Numbered from the stretch's first letter, positions 36,890 to 47,862 are shown. The stretch: 64,000 nt of DNA from Gnetum montanum (GCA_015680685.1 MNCI01006679.1:246501-310500), one strand, 5' to 3'. The notes: generated from the letters alone by a model not told the origin. A program made the numbers and translations.

Positions 36890-37814
36890 CAATGAGGCAT
36901 TTTCCCCTTAAAACATTTCCTGAGTTGATGGGGGTGCCTCTCCCACACTATCCTAGCCACAAAACGGGCATGCCACTAGATCCCTCGTTGTTATTGAAAG
37001 TAATTCCCCAATAGATTCTAGGGGCTCTTGGGATCAGGATGTGCAAAAAACCTGGCAAATCCATAACTTCAATATCTGGTTATAATCTTGCAGTACCCAA
37101 TCGCCATTCCCACAGACTACTAGAAATTATACAAAGCATCGAAGATAAGCTACAAAGAAGGCATAATGCACATTGAAACAGGACTCAAGCTTCTTATGAA
37201 GCTTGACCATTTTTGCACATAAGCCTTCAAAAAGGTACCGACCTAGTTGTAATGGATATCTTCTTCCATGACCTCCCTCATTATCCAAGCCTACTCCACT
37301 CCAAGGATTTTCCCTTGGGAGAGTAGCTTAGGGAAAGCATGGGAATGGAAGATAGGGTAAATCATTTCGGCCACCACCAACTTGACCTTGTGGATGTAAA
37401 TTTCCTTTTGGTCCTTGGTCATCCCCAGCCATTCCTCAATGTCCCTCTAATGATTTGCATCTTTCTTAGATTTTTCTCCTACAAGGAGACCATCAGAAGG
37501 GATACCAAAAAGATCTGCAAATAGTTGATCATTAATTTCAATCACCAACCGAACATTATGAACACGTGTGTGGAAGTGGTCAGCCTTCTCAGTGAAGGAA
37601 TCGGCTAGGGAAAGCATTTCTATAGCCAAGACATTTAGGTTTACAACTAGAAATAAGTCCATGAGCCCCACCTCTTGAATGTTATAAACAATGATGGGAG
37701 GGGCCCCATGGCAGAGCCAACACTGCATCTCCTCCACCTCTTCATACTTGAAGAAGAGGTTGGTATCATCACTCCTAGAGGTAACCATAGTGACCTCTTG
37801 GGATTCCCTGGCTA
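36890..37814 (-). pseudogene. Antisense gene of T3, central domain exon
   Basis: After the TTGCAG acceptor at 37815-37816, the frame is open for about 120 codons: SQEVTMVTSRSDDTNLFFKY, GLMDLFLVVNLNVLAIEMLS, FHTRVHNVRLVIEINDQLFA, DLFGIPSDGLLVGEK. A TAG at 37447-37449 interrupts it and it goes on with EEWLGMTKDQKEIYIHKVKL and AEMIYPIFHSHAFPKLL to about 37205. A shift then leads into LESCFNVHYAFFVAYLRCF. The pattern with an FG-I-P loop recalls the domain found in plant transposon-like and retroelement extra-ORF proteins, but I cannot assign it surely. This is the best-kept part of the gene. Confidence 0.7.
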
Positions 37815-37914
37815 CTGCAATAGTTAACAACAAAAAAAGGAATGGGGGTTACCAAAAACAAACATAAAAGCACATCACTTGAACACATAAGAATAAATCC
37901 ATGGTCTAACATAC

Positions 37915-38189
37915 TAGGTTTGAATGGCATAGGAAATGGTGGGAGTTCCACCAAAATGTCTTTGACAGTAATCAATTGATGCGATGTCCATTAGCTATCC
38001 AACCAACCAACTTCCTTATACTTCCCATATAATTTGGAATACCTAGTTGGATAGGTTTTGAAGTCAAACCCAAGTTGTTTTATGACATTTTCATGCATGA
38101 TCCCAGTGGAAGAAAACTCTTGCAGAGCCGTCTAGGCTACTACCAATGCATTCGTATTATCGTGAAGATCACCTTCATCAATGTAAAAC
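37915..38189 (-). pseudogene. Antisense gene of T3, third exon
   Basis: 275 bp exon, CTAG acceptor at 38190-38191 and GTATGT donor at 37914. It reads FYIDEGDLHDNTNALVVA, a stop, TALQEFSSTGIMHENVIKQL, GFDFKTYPTRYSKLYGKYKE, VGWLD, a stop, then ITVKDILVELPPFPMPFKP. The intron on its right (38190-38275) is 86 bp and that on its left (37815-37914) is 100 bp. Phases agree on both sides: CG plus G gives Arg before FYID, and A plus TA gives Ile before ARESQEV. Two in-frame stops are the only damage. This concordance of splice sites and phase is hard to get by chance. Confidence 0.7.
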
Positions 38190-38275
38190 CTAGTAACACA
38201 CAAGAATACTATAAGCATATTTGTCTAGTGGAACATGAATCATACAATACATTAAAATACCTTCATAGGACCTAC

Positions 38276-38600
38276 CGGCCGACATAGTAAATGGTCCCAA
38301 GTGGGTTTTGAAAGCAAGTGCCCATGTGACGGGTAACGAATAGTGTGTTGTATAAATGATAGCATTTGTACTAAGGAATTTTCTAGATCCAACTTAAGTT
38401 CCTCAAGCCTCTTGGAAACTAGTTAGAGCTTCCTGCCCCTTCACCCCCAATTGACCCATCAGCTAATAACTTTAGAATGCCTCAATTTTCCCTAGGCAAC
38501 AACATCTTTACAAGTACAGCGACTATCTCAGTCAATAGGTGTGACCACACGATCACACTAAAATGGTAGAGGAGAAACCGTAGGAAGTCCCATGATACCC
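38276..38600 (-). pseudogene. Antisense gene of T3, second exon (tentative)
   Basis: The frame that joins in phase to the next exon reads back as GTCFQNPLGTIYYVG, then KCYHLYNTLFVTRH, GILKLLADGSIGGEGAGSS and VWSHLLTEIVAVLVKML, with about four stops. The donor CGGCCG^GTAGGT at 38275 is good. The upstream edge is not resolved. A different frame over the same bases (38553-38816) is also open, so the exact coding part is uncertain. Confidence 0.4.
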
Positions 38601-38754
38601 CACACATGCATGGGGAGAAGGGATGTTGGCCATAGGTTCACTAAGGCAGCACAAGACTCCTACAAGTTCAAGGATAATTAAAATAGGCTTCAACATGACC
38701 TTGTAAGGCAAAGTATCAAATGTTAGCACTATGTTCAAGTGATGATCACTAATG

Positions 38755-39560
38755 AAGTATATCATAACCTTTTTTTTGCATACAACATAGCATAACCTTC
38801 TATTTTCACATAGCATAGTGTGACCCTCTATTTACATGAAGCATAGTATAATCCTTAGCTCAAAAATTATCCTTTAACATGAATCAGTGAGTCCCTGTCA
38901 TAAGATAGAGTTAAACATTACACCCAGTGTAATAAAGTGTCACATGTAGTGTAGCATAGTAGTTAAGCCGTGTGCAGCATAACAACAGTGAGTGCACACC
39001 ACAGTAACAGTTTTGTGGTGCATAGAACAACATAATAGACATGTAGCGTAATAGTTACACTTCTGCATAAGTGTAACAACTACGCTAGCCACAGCATAAT
39101 GAGACAAATGCATGGCATGCAACAACTGAACAAGTGCAAGCAGACATGTAACAATGTAACAAATAGGCTACTGTAATAGGCATTGCAACGTAGCAAAATT
39201 TTGATACTGTAGCAGCATAACATATGACTAACATAACGTCCCAAGAGCCTGATAACATAACAGTGTAGTGTAATAGCAAGAAAAATATGTTACAACCTTA
39301 ACAGTGTAGGTGAAAAGTAAGTCATAGTGCCCTCATTGCCTTGACCCTACCCTATCGCATGAAATATCCCATTTTGCACCATGCCAAGCGTGTGTCACAC
39401 TACATAGAAACTATGCAAATAAAAAACCCCCCTAAGAATGGCACACTATGCCAAACATGTGCTACACCACCCAGAATTGATTAAACCCCTACGATAATGC
39501 AGTCTCCATTTTTAACAACGGCGGTTAGAGTAGTACGGCATGTAGTCGTAGCATAGCAAC
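38755..39560. repeat. GTAGCATAG-type word cluster in the T3 spacer
   Basis: Words such as ACATAGCATA, GTAGTGTAGCATAG, GTGTAGC and CATAGCATAACC recur throughout. They match the quasi-palindromes of the T3 and T4 LTRs. The stretch lies within the presumed long first intron of the antisense gene. Confidence 0.55.
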
Positions 39561-39728
39561 CATACGGCCGTTGTGGCCAGGTAGTGACAAGCATGGCATA
39601 ACGGACAATGTGGGAACAAAAATAGTGGCAATGGTTGCAAAAGTGACAATGGTAGAAATGACAATCTAACCCCATACATCACCTAAAACGCATTACATAA
39701 TGGAAACAAGGGTAACGTAGCTACTTAC

Positions 39729-39847
39729 CGAGCTGACGGAGTGTCTTGTCACACTTCAACACATGCCTTGGATAGGTGCCCCAGGGTCTCCTTCACCTCA
39801 TCCACATTGGCAAGTCCCCTATGCTTATGTTCACCCTTGCATGCCAT
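39729..39847 (-). pseudogene. Antisense gene of T3, first exon
   Basis: ATG at 39847 begins MACKGEHKHRGLANVDEV, followed by KETLGHLSKACVE. A one-base slip gives a stop, after which CDKTLRQL continues to a GTAAGT donor at 39728. The exon begins about 140 bp after a TATAAATA box on the same strand. T5 has a candidate first exon of similar size, start and donor at 59214-59364. An alternative is that this ATG is chance, but TATA, ATG and a consensus donor in the right order favour a real 5' end. Confidence 0.55.
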
Positions 39848-39986
39848 TGCTTTGCTCACGAATCGATCGTACCAACTGCTATGCTACTCCTGTTCACTCA
39901 CCCTTTCTGTTTGACCACGCTATGCTCTGAGTACGGGCTCTAGGTTATGACAATGAAAATGAGAAATTTACTAGGGGGTAATCCCC

Positions 39987-39994
39987 TATTTATA
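39987..39994 (-). promoter_or_regulatory. TATA box of the T3 antisense gene
   Basis: On the minus strand CTATAAATAGGGGAT, a near-ideal plant TATA box, lies upstream of the first exon and inside the sense intron. It suggests the antisense gene has its own promoter and does not depend on the LTR. Confidence 0.6.
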
Positions 39995-40149
39995 GTCAAC
40001 GTAGTAAAACAAGAAAAACTTGTCATTTTCATATCCTGAGTAATGAGGGACACCCCTACAGTGTAACACTACTATGGCAAAGTCCCACTACAACGTAACA
40101 CTCATCAGCAGCATAGTGGACCCACCAAATTTCAAACTTGTTGATGGTT

Positions 40150-40520
40150 TCATAAGACCTTAAACTAGCAACCCTGGTTTACAAAATATTATGCAGCACC
40201 AATCCACAAAGACCTTAAACTAGGAACCTTAGCCTCTCCCACCCGCCATAGTCTGCAAAGACCTTAAACAAGAAACATCAACCTATGATACAACCTAGTA
40301 ATAGTCTGCAAAGACCTTAAACTAGCAATCTTAACCTATAGTGAAGTCCATATGATGGTCTGCCATGACCTTAAACTGGCAATCTTATCATTCATTTCAT
40401 TTCACATTTTAGACCCGTTGACAATCTGCCATGACCTTAAACTAGTGAATTTTAGTATTCATTTTGTGTTTCAAATTAAACCATTATGCTATTGTAGTCT
40501 GCTAAGACCTTAAACTGGCA
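40150..40520 (+). repeat. CCTTAAACTAGCAA word array, right edge of T3 spacer
   Basis: Eight or more copies of GACCTTAAACTAGCAA-like words, many preceded by GTCTGC(C/A)A, spaced about 40-60 bp. It is the right-hand partner of the array at 34685-34935. Confidence 0.8.
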
Positions 40521-40607
40521 ATTATCTTATGTTGCATCATTGATTTACATTAAATGTTGTTGCTTCAAATATGTATCACTTGACTTGGTTTGTTTGCTTG
40601 TTGTCAC

Positions 40608-40609
40608 AG
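40608..40609 (+). promoter_or_regulatory. 3' splice site before T3 pol
   Basis: TTTGTTTGCTTGTTGTCACAG then GTCCACTC; the pol ATG is at 40623. Pyrimidine-rich tract, CAG and position agree with T1 (6188, 6560) and T5 (60233). Confidence 0.6.
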
Positions 40610-40622
40610 GTCCACTCAAAAA

Positions 40623-41661
40623 ATGGCTATGCATGGTGAGCTTTCTTCGCCTTTGACTGTAATGGGTCCCTACGGCAAGTTCACAAGATGCTTGAACCAA
40701 GAATTGGTAGACTTTGATTTATCCTCTCACAATTCCATAGCATCCTTGGAAACATCCCTAGACTGGCCCGAACATTTGGTCCATGCCTTAGACTTAGAGG
40801 TTGGGGATGTAACTGAGGACCCTCTCACTGAAATCCCCGTAACTACCACTAGGGATGTAGCAAAGACCTTGAAGGTTAGCTCTTTATTACATCCACAAAT
40901 ACACCAAAACATTTCCAAGGCTCTCCATGATAATATTAAAGTGTTCACATGGTCATATGATGACATGCTAGGCCTTGACCCATGGCTCATACAACACAAC
41001 ATCATCCTAGATTCGCATGTCAAGGTAGTTAAACATAAGGCTCGTAAGATCAAACTAGAAATCACACTAGCTATATGCAATGAGATCACCAAACTTTACC
41101 AAGCTGGTTTCATTCAGGCGGTCGATTACTCAGAATGGGTATCAAACATTGTTGTAGTTTCTAAGAAAATAGGAGGTATACGAATTTTTATAGACTTTTG
41201 AGACTTGAACAAAGCAACGATTAAGGATGATTTCCCATTACCAAGCATTGATCAACTTATAGACACTATGGCTAGTCATGCCTTACTGTCCTTCATGGAT
41301 GGGCTTTCAAATTATAACGAGATTTGTATAAACCTAGAGCATCAGTTTTCAACGACTTTCATGACCCCTTGGGAAACGTTTGTTATACAATGATGCCATT
41401 TTGACTCAAGAATGTCGGAGCAACCTACCAACAAGTGATGACTTATATTTTTTAGTGACTACCTTTTGGAGAGATTAAATGATTACGTGGATGACATATC
41501 ATTCAAGTCTAAGGAAGCTATCAATCATCCCAACGATCTCAATGTAGTCCTCCAATGTTGTCAAAGGCATGACCTATGCCTCAACCCTAAGAAATGTGTT
41601 TTCATAGTTAAAATCGAATGCATGCTAGGTTTCGCAGTATTGGAAATAGGAATATGAGTGG
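40623..41661 (+). pseudogene. T3 pol, RT part only (cut by T4)
   Basis: Starts MAMHGELSSPLTVMGPYG at 40623. A conserved pol N-terminal region (DITEDPL-like GDVTEDPLTEIPVTT; WSYDDMLGLDPWLIQHNII) leads into RT with IKDDFPLPSIDQLIDTM at about 41218, LSFMDG, and the catalytic YVDD at 41484-41495, then LCLNPKKCVF. Stops at about 41200 and 41393 break it. The RT ends abruptly after VLEIGI, and the next bases are the T4 LTR, so RNase H and integrase must lie far to the right outside the window. Confidence 0.92.
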
Positions 41662-43167
41662 TGAAACACCCCAAAATTTGAAGCCATGCTTGCTTCACCA
41701 AGCCTTTGCAATTCACGCAGCATCATGGCAGTTCTTCAAGAGATGGATGCTCTAATTTTTAGACTGTCCAATTTAGCAATTTTTCTAGGTCATGAAGTTT
41801 GCTACGCTACGCTATGCCTCGCTATGTAGCATAGCAAGCTTCAAAAAAAAATTAAAGAATGAAGCGCTACGCTATGCTACGCAGCATAGCATAGCATAGC
41901 AAAAGCTTGACAGTCAGTTCCCTCGCTCAACTCCAAGTCCTTCAGCAATGTCTCTTTCCATCAGAAAGTGGCAGACCATGTCTACTGCTACGCTACACTG
42001 AGCTACATGGCACAGCGAGGCATAGCAATTCTGCAAAATTGACAAAAGGAAACTCAAAGGGCGAGATCAGCAAGTTCGCAAGTTTCGTAGTACAAAAGGT
42101 AGAGTTTACAGATTGGCAAAGTTTTTGTGACTAAGGATAGGTGCTAAAAAATGCTACATAGCATAGCATAGCGTAGCAACTATGCAACACACATGTAGCA
42201 AAATGCGTGAAATGATGCCACGCTATGCCAAACATGCTACGCTACAAAGCATAGAAAATCATGATGAGTGGTTGTACAACATCAATGCACTTCACCTAAT
42301 TGAATCGTTAGCACACATCTTCAAATGCTAATGGCATAATCATAGTGTGGTAGGCTTGCAATTACAGCATGGCAGGCTCACAATGACAATGGTCATGCAG
42401 GCACATGCAGCGCAGACGAGTCAACGTGGGCCCAAGGCACGTGGCATCCAAACTGCCCCTTTCGTGTGCCTTTGGTCCTATAAATACCCCAACGAGCAAT
42501 GTTCAAAAGATCTATTTTCCAACTTCTTGAATTGTTGGCTAGCTAAATACTTTTACTTTTTTGTACTTTTCGACTTTTAGACTTCTGGCTGGCAAAAAGG
42601 CCCTTTTTTGACCTTTTGGCACTGTAACCTCAAGCATTGTAAGCTTTCTATTTGACATTGCAAAAAATTAGCATTCTTAGTTGGCATTTCGGTCTGCTCA
42701 ATTCTACCATCTTGGTAGAATTTTCACATTGTCGACCCCTGAGTCCGTGCTCAAGCGCATAGCCGTCTTACTCTACACGTCTTGGTTACTCACGGGATCT
42801 CTGCACTTCTCAACGCTGTGCAACTGATTGTATCCACCTTGACAGAGCAACGTTGTAGCTTCAAAGTGGTGCATTTTCCTAACTGCATTTTACTTTGTTT
42901 CCTACTGATTATTGCATTTTACACTATTTTCTGTCTCTTTTACATTTAAGCATTACTTCATGCTATCATTTCCGCTTTGAAATCACACATTGCAAAAGGT
43001 TATATAGACACCGACTAAGTCCCTATCTGATCGACTAGATCATTCAGGGTGGCCCATATTCATTTCATCCAGCACAGACCTCCCATGAATACGGGGTTAA
43101 GACTATACACGGCCGCCAATCCCTTGGTGTTTTCCAACCGTCGATGTTTTCGGTCACTATAGTTTTC
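41662..43167 (+). mobile_element. 5' LTR of T4
   Basis: Starts TGAAACACCCCAAAATTTG within the T3 RT gene and ends before TGGTGCTAAAAGGAGGGCC. The length is 1506 bp. A TATA box is at 42479-42486. Quasi-palindromes of the type GCTACGCTACGCTATG and TGCTACGCAGCATAGC occur at about 41800-41900, 41985-42020, 42155-42180 and 42235-42250. The LTR shares blocks and layout with the T3 LTR. It contains more CpG than T1 or T2, in keeping with a younger age. Confidence 0.82.
42479..42486 (+). promoter_or_regulatory. TATA box in T4 LTR
   Basis: TATAAATA within GGTCCTATAAATACCCC, the best promoter box among the LTRs here. Confidence 0.65.
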
Positions 43168-43186
43168 TGGTGCTAAAAGGAGGGCC
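43168..43186 (+). other. Primer binding site of T4
   Basis: TGGTGCTAAAAGGAGGGCC at the LTR end, matching the sites of T2, T3 and T5. Confidence 0.75.
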
Positions 43187-43642
43187 TTTTAGTGCCCTTT
43201 CCACGTGTCATGGTAGTCTTGTAAGACTTCTTCACCTTGATATGAATTAGTGTAAACTTGACACTTGTTTGTGGTTGTTTACACATCATGCGGTGCAGAT
43301 CGGTCACATTGACGGTTCCTCAAGAACCCTATAGGACATAAAGCCTCTGATCACCAGTTGCCCTGCCTATCTTATGGTAGTCTTGCACGTGCTCTGTACC
43401 CTATCATGCACTAGTGTTAACGTGACACCCTCTTGTACTTGTTTACGCATCGTGCAGTATAGATTAGTCGCTTCAATGGTTCCTCAGGAGCTCGGAAAGA
43501 CATAAAGCCTTTTCGGTTTCTTTCCAATACATAAAGCTCTTTTGATTGCTTTCCAATTCCTACGTTCTTTCATATGCAAAACTGTTTAGCTTTCCAAGTT
43601 CTTTGCTTTCTTTCATTTGCAAAACTGACTAGCTTAATAATA

Positions 43643-46400
43643 ATGAATTCTGCAACTACTGCTGCTAATGCCATCAATGTTGAAGTTCCCTTTAACGTTG
43701 AAGTTCCCATCATGGTTCAAGGCACTACTTATGCCAAACAACTACTCAACTCGATGCTGGAAACATGTCAATCCCTCAGAATCCAAAATCGGGGACTTGA
43801 GGGCTTGGCCCAGCAACATGAGTGCTACAACTTCCTCTATGCAAAGGTGCAGGTAAATCTACCCTTGGATGTACATGAACTCGAAGAAAAACGTAGCTTC
43901 GAGTTCGCTTACTGCAATGGGAAGGAATTTGTTCCCACTCCAGGTGCTTCCTTACCTTTGACATAGATGAAACAGTGGCTTCTAGACCAGCTAATCTAGT
44001 TGGCTAGGCTTAGGGAGCAATAGGACACAGTGTCCAACCACGAGGACATCTTCCAGGATGGATAAGAGGAGCTTGATTCCTAGTCCAANNNNNNNNNNNN
44101 NNNNNNNNNNNNNNNNNNNNNNNNNNNNNNNNNNNNNNNNNNNNNNNNNNNNNNNNNNNNNNNNNNNNNNNNNNNNNNNNNNNNNNNNNNNNNNNNNNNN
44201 NNNNNNNNNNNNNNNNNNNNNNNNNNNNNNNNNNNNNNNNNNNNNNNNNNNNNNNNNNNNNNNNNNNNNNNNNNNNNNNNNNNNNNNNNNNNNNNNNNNN
44301 NNTCTCATTATGTTTGCCCTTAGGCCCACCAAGCCTCGCAAATGGTACAACCCAACACGGTGCTATGGTCTATGCTATCGGCGACACAAGTGGTCCATCC
44401 AGAAGCCCAACCTATGGTTGTTGTCCTAACAACACCACCTACTTGGTGGTGGATGACGTAAGCAGCATCGTTCGTGGGGGTCATCCCAACAGTAGTTCTG
44501 TTGGGTCATGCCGCCACCCTCGTCATTCCACAGGTGGGAACTGCCTCCACAGTTCCCCAACCATCTACAACATCATAGGGTCTGGACCAAGTGTTCTAGC
44601 TCATCCAAACCCTTATTGAGGAAATAAAATGCCTCAAGGTTGCTGGGTTTGACATGGTACAAGTCATGGACTTCTACCAGGATGACCCCATCAGCCCTAC
44701 CATCCCTGCTTTGACACTACCCTTAGGGATGTCCCTCCCACACTTCACGAAGTACAATGGGGAGGGAGATCCCAATGCACATCTTGTTACCTTTAGATCT
44801 GAATCTCTTCTACTACAACAATGGCCACACATGATCATTCATGTCTTTGCCATGTCCCTAGCCAGGAAAGCCTTGGATTGGTACCACGTGCTGCCACACT
44901 CATCTATTTCAACTTTGGAAGAGCTTCTAACCCAGTTCGTGACATGCTTCAAGTACAACTTGAAGCCAGAAACCATGTTGGATCAGTTGATGAGTGTGAA
45001 GAAAGATCCACTAGAGCCCATCCAAAAGTTCATTCAGCGTTGGAGCGTAACCCTTAATGAAATCCACGAGCCCATCATGGAGGCCCACTTGCTGGCTATC
45101 TTTAAGGGCACAGTGAATGACTTCATTAAGTCTAACCTATACTACCTTGCTCCTTACACCCTTAGCCAAGCCTTCGCTCAAACTAAGAGTATACACGATG
45201 CGGTCGAGGCAAGCAAAGACCCGACCTACATCGCCTACAAAAACACCTTCACAAAGAAGGACAAAGGTAAGGCCCCAATAGCCACGGTGGCTACTATGGT
45301 GACCGAGGCCAAGCCCAAGCCTAGTAACAATGGTAACAAGAATGCCAAGAAGCCAGCTGCACCCACAGCTAACCCTGCACCCAAGCAGGGCCAGGCATCG
45401 CAACCTTCCATACTGGCACCTGAGACATTTGCACAACCCAAGCCCAAATTTGAGTGTAAAGATCGCTCAAAGTACACCCCTCTCAAACCTTTAGATCTTC
45501 TGAAGCAACTACTAGCAATAGGGTACATCCAACACAAGAAGATGTTAGAAGAAGTAATCAGGAGACATCAATGCTACTATGAGCTCCTTAGAAATCCCTC
45601 TTTGGCCTTGCCCAATGAGCCCTCAGTTCCTAAGGGCTTTAGGCTAGATAGGTTTTCTGACTACCACCAACAGTGTGGTCACAACACGGATTACTATCTG
45701 GCGTTGCAGGATGATTAATCGACCAAGGGAAGCTGGTGCTAGACAAAAGCAACCCAGTACATCATAAAAACCAATCTATGCATGTCTACATAGATCCCCT
45801 TAATGTCAACAATGCCAATTACATCATCAATTCCATCAGTATTGATAGTGATCCTAGGCCACCCCAGCAGCCATTCGTGGTCTGTGTGCCTCAACGTAGT
45901 GCACCAGCACCACCAGCTGTTGACCGAAGCTCACAACAACCATTCATCTAGAGAGTCCCTCCATGGGCATCCATCTCCATGCCACCTACTAGAAAAACCA
46001 TGCTACTTTGCCTATTAATGTCTTTAGCTTCATTTATCATCAGGGGGCTGACTCCTTCAACAATCCCCATCCCACGCAAAATAGTCGAACAACCTTCTCA
46101 TCCTAAAAAATGGGAAATGCATTTCACAAGTGAGATGTCGAGAGGAAGAACCGCTCAAGGTATTCCCAAGCCTATGCCTTTGTCCCTGCATCTATGCCTT
46201 CATCACCAAAGATGAGCATTGCCATGACCACACAATCCATGCCACCTTGCCAAAAAGGGTCTAAACTCATATCCGAAGTTTCCCCTCTTTGGGAAATTTG
46301 TCTCCTGGGACGAATAAAAGAGGAGGAAAGTGTTAAACAGGGGGGCGGCCAAGACCTTTTAGACACCCTCACTCAGGTTAAGCAAGCTCTAAAACAAAAA
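43643..46400 (+). pseudogene. T4 gag
   Basis: Starts MNSATTAANAINVEVPF at 43643; the first 107 codons are open, ending at a TAG after GASLPLT. An N gap (44089-44302) falls in the Pro-rich linker. From 44654 to 45718 there is an open frame of 354 codons, the longest in the window, holding the capsid-like domain (MDFYQDDPISPTIPAL, YNGEGDPNAHLVTFRSESLL, ALDWYHVLP, PIQKFIQRWSVTLNEIHEPI) and a basic Lys-rich region. It ends at FSDYHQQCGHNTDYYLALQD, where the first knuckle Cys is Ser. A Pro-rich tail to about 46200 follows with shifts. Confidence 0.9.
44089..44302. other. Assembly gap (214 N)
   Basis: Run of N within T4 gag; the missing part is the linker that in T3 is Pro/Thr-rich. Confidence 0.99.
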
Positions 46401-47255
46401 AACACTACATTGAGCTTGTATGACCTAATCATGATGTCTATTCCACACCACATGGCTCTGATCGCATGTTGAAAATGATTCTGATCAATGAAGACATGCC
46501 AGCAGAAGAGGGAGCAATCTACTCAGTCATGCTTCCCTCCACACCTGCAGGGCCAGAACTGCCTCAACTAACCTTTTACAACGATGCCATTAGGAAATAT
46601 CCTGAAAGGGGTCAAGTGACTACAACACCTCTTTTCATCACAATTCAGGTCAGCCAACACCAGATCCGAAGGGTACACATTGATGATGGGGCTACCACAG
46701 ACGTCATCCCCTTCCCTATTGTGGACAAGTTGGGCTTGGTCGACCAGATCAAGCCCACAATGACATCATGACTAAGGTTGTTTAACGAGGCGCGGGTCGT
46801 GGTGAAGGGCACAATCCACATAGACTTCATTGCAAGGGACTAGTTCCCCACAAACACAACATTCATCGTGGTTGAGGAAATGCCCAGGTTTAACCTAATC
46901 CTTGGGAGGTCATGGCTAGCACAGCTTAGGGCTATCTCCTCATCCATACACCAGGAGATCCACTTGTCTTACGCAGGTAGAGAGGTAGTGATCCACGGTG
47001 ATGAGGTAGCAATGCAAGCAATCCACAAAGTAGGCATGGAACAGGGCTTAGAGGTTATAACTTCTGAGAATGAAGTGCTTGTCGCAGCTCACACTGACCA
47101 TCTGGCAGAAGGGTCAGCTTAGCAAGCTGACCACCAAAGCAAAAATGCATGGGTTGAGTTACCCTTCCAAGTGGGGGGCAACGATGTAGAAGAAGGCTCT
47201 GTTAGAGCATTTCAGCCTTATGTTTAGCTTAACCCACGTTGGGTCAAGAAGCAGC
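46400..47255 (+). pseudogene. T4 aspartic protease region
   Basis: Begins TLSLYDLIMMSIPHHM near 46408. The active site IRRVHIDDGATTDVIPFP (about 46660-46715) is kept, and FNLILGRSWLAQL is at about 46888-46930, then EIHLSYAGREVVIHGDEV. The end reads WVELPFQVGGNDVEEGS and PRWVKKQLR. Few lesions: a TGA at 46470, a TGA at about 46769, a TAG at about 46842 and late stops. The catalytic region is close to intact in sequence, unlike T2 and T5. Confidence 0.9.
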
Positions 47256-47700
47256 TACGCCTAGCATAGCAACCCCACTGCTTCCTGCCTATGCACCGGC
47301 CTTGTGCATTTACACAAGGGCCCGAAATGGCCTAAAACTAGCAATGTGCAGTTATGCATAATCTCTTTGGCATGCTATGCAATGGCCCCAAATGGCCTAA
47401 AACTAGCGATGTGCATTTACATAATGGCTTGAAATGACCTAAAACTAGGAACGGCCCGAAATGGCCTAAAACTAGCAATGTGCATATACGTATCAGCCTT
47501 ACGTTTTGCTCAACCCGTGTCGGGTCAAGAAGCAGCTACGTCTAGCATAGCAACCCCACTATTTCCTGCCCACACACAATCCTTGTGCATTCACGCATTG
47601 GCCTGAACAGCCTAAAACTAGCAATGTGCATTTACTCAAAGGCCCAAAATGGTCCAAAACTAGCAACAGCCCGAAATAGCCTAAAATTAGCACAGAAGAG
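47205..47700 (+). repeat. 280 bp tandem duplication with GGCCTAAAACTAGC words, T4 spacer start
   Basis: Two direct copies: GCAGCTACG occurs at 47251 and 47531 (offset 280), each after GTTGGGTCAAGAA or GTCGGGTCAAGAA and before CTAGCATAGCAACCCC. Each copy also holds several GGCCTAAAACTAGCAATG words. It duplicates the last protease codons and the left edge of the presumed intron. Confidence 0.85.
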
Positions 47701-47862
47701 CAAAAGTCTAGCATGATATTTAGTGCATACACAACGTACAAGTTAGCATGAGAATCAATCCATCCCTTTATTCAAAATTCTGGCCTCCTGGCCAATGTTT
47801 GCGACAATTTTACAACAGTTCAAAATTTCAAAAAATCTCAAAAAAGGGGAGATCCCATGTTG

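Larger units (their letters stand above)
34516..40609 (+). other. T3 protease-RT spacer, presumed 6.1 kb intron
   Basis: Between the protease and the pol start lie 6.1 kb with no sense-strand retroviral coding. The right end is TTTGCTTGTTGTCACAG, a good pyrimidine tract plus AG, 14 bp before the pol ATG at 40623. The left end has a possible donor GTAGGA at 34516. Ogre elements are known to splice out an intron between protease and RT, normally much shorter. Word arrays mark both edges (34685-34935 and 40150-40520), and an antisense gene fills most of the middle. Confidence 0.6.

Noticed and set aside
38940-39279. Minus-strand Cys/His/Tyr-rich ORFs, zinc-finger-like
   Set aside because: They come from the GTAGCATAG word cluster within a presumed intron; Cys spacing is irregular.
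45137-45537. Two minus-strand ORFs of about 100 codons opposite T4 gag
   Set aside because: They overlie the intact 354-codon gag frame and share no similarity with the antisense gene in the spacer.
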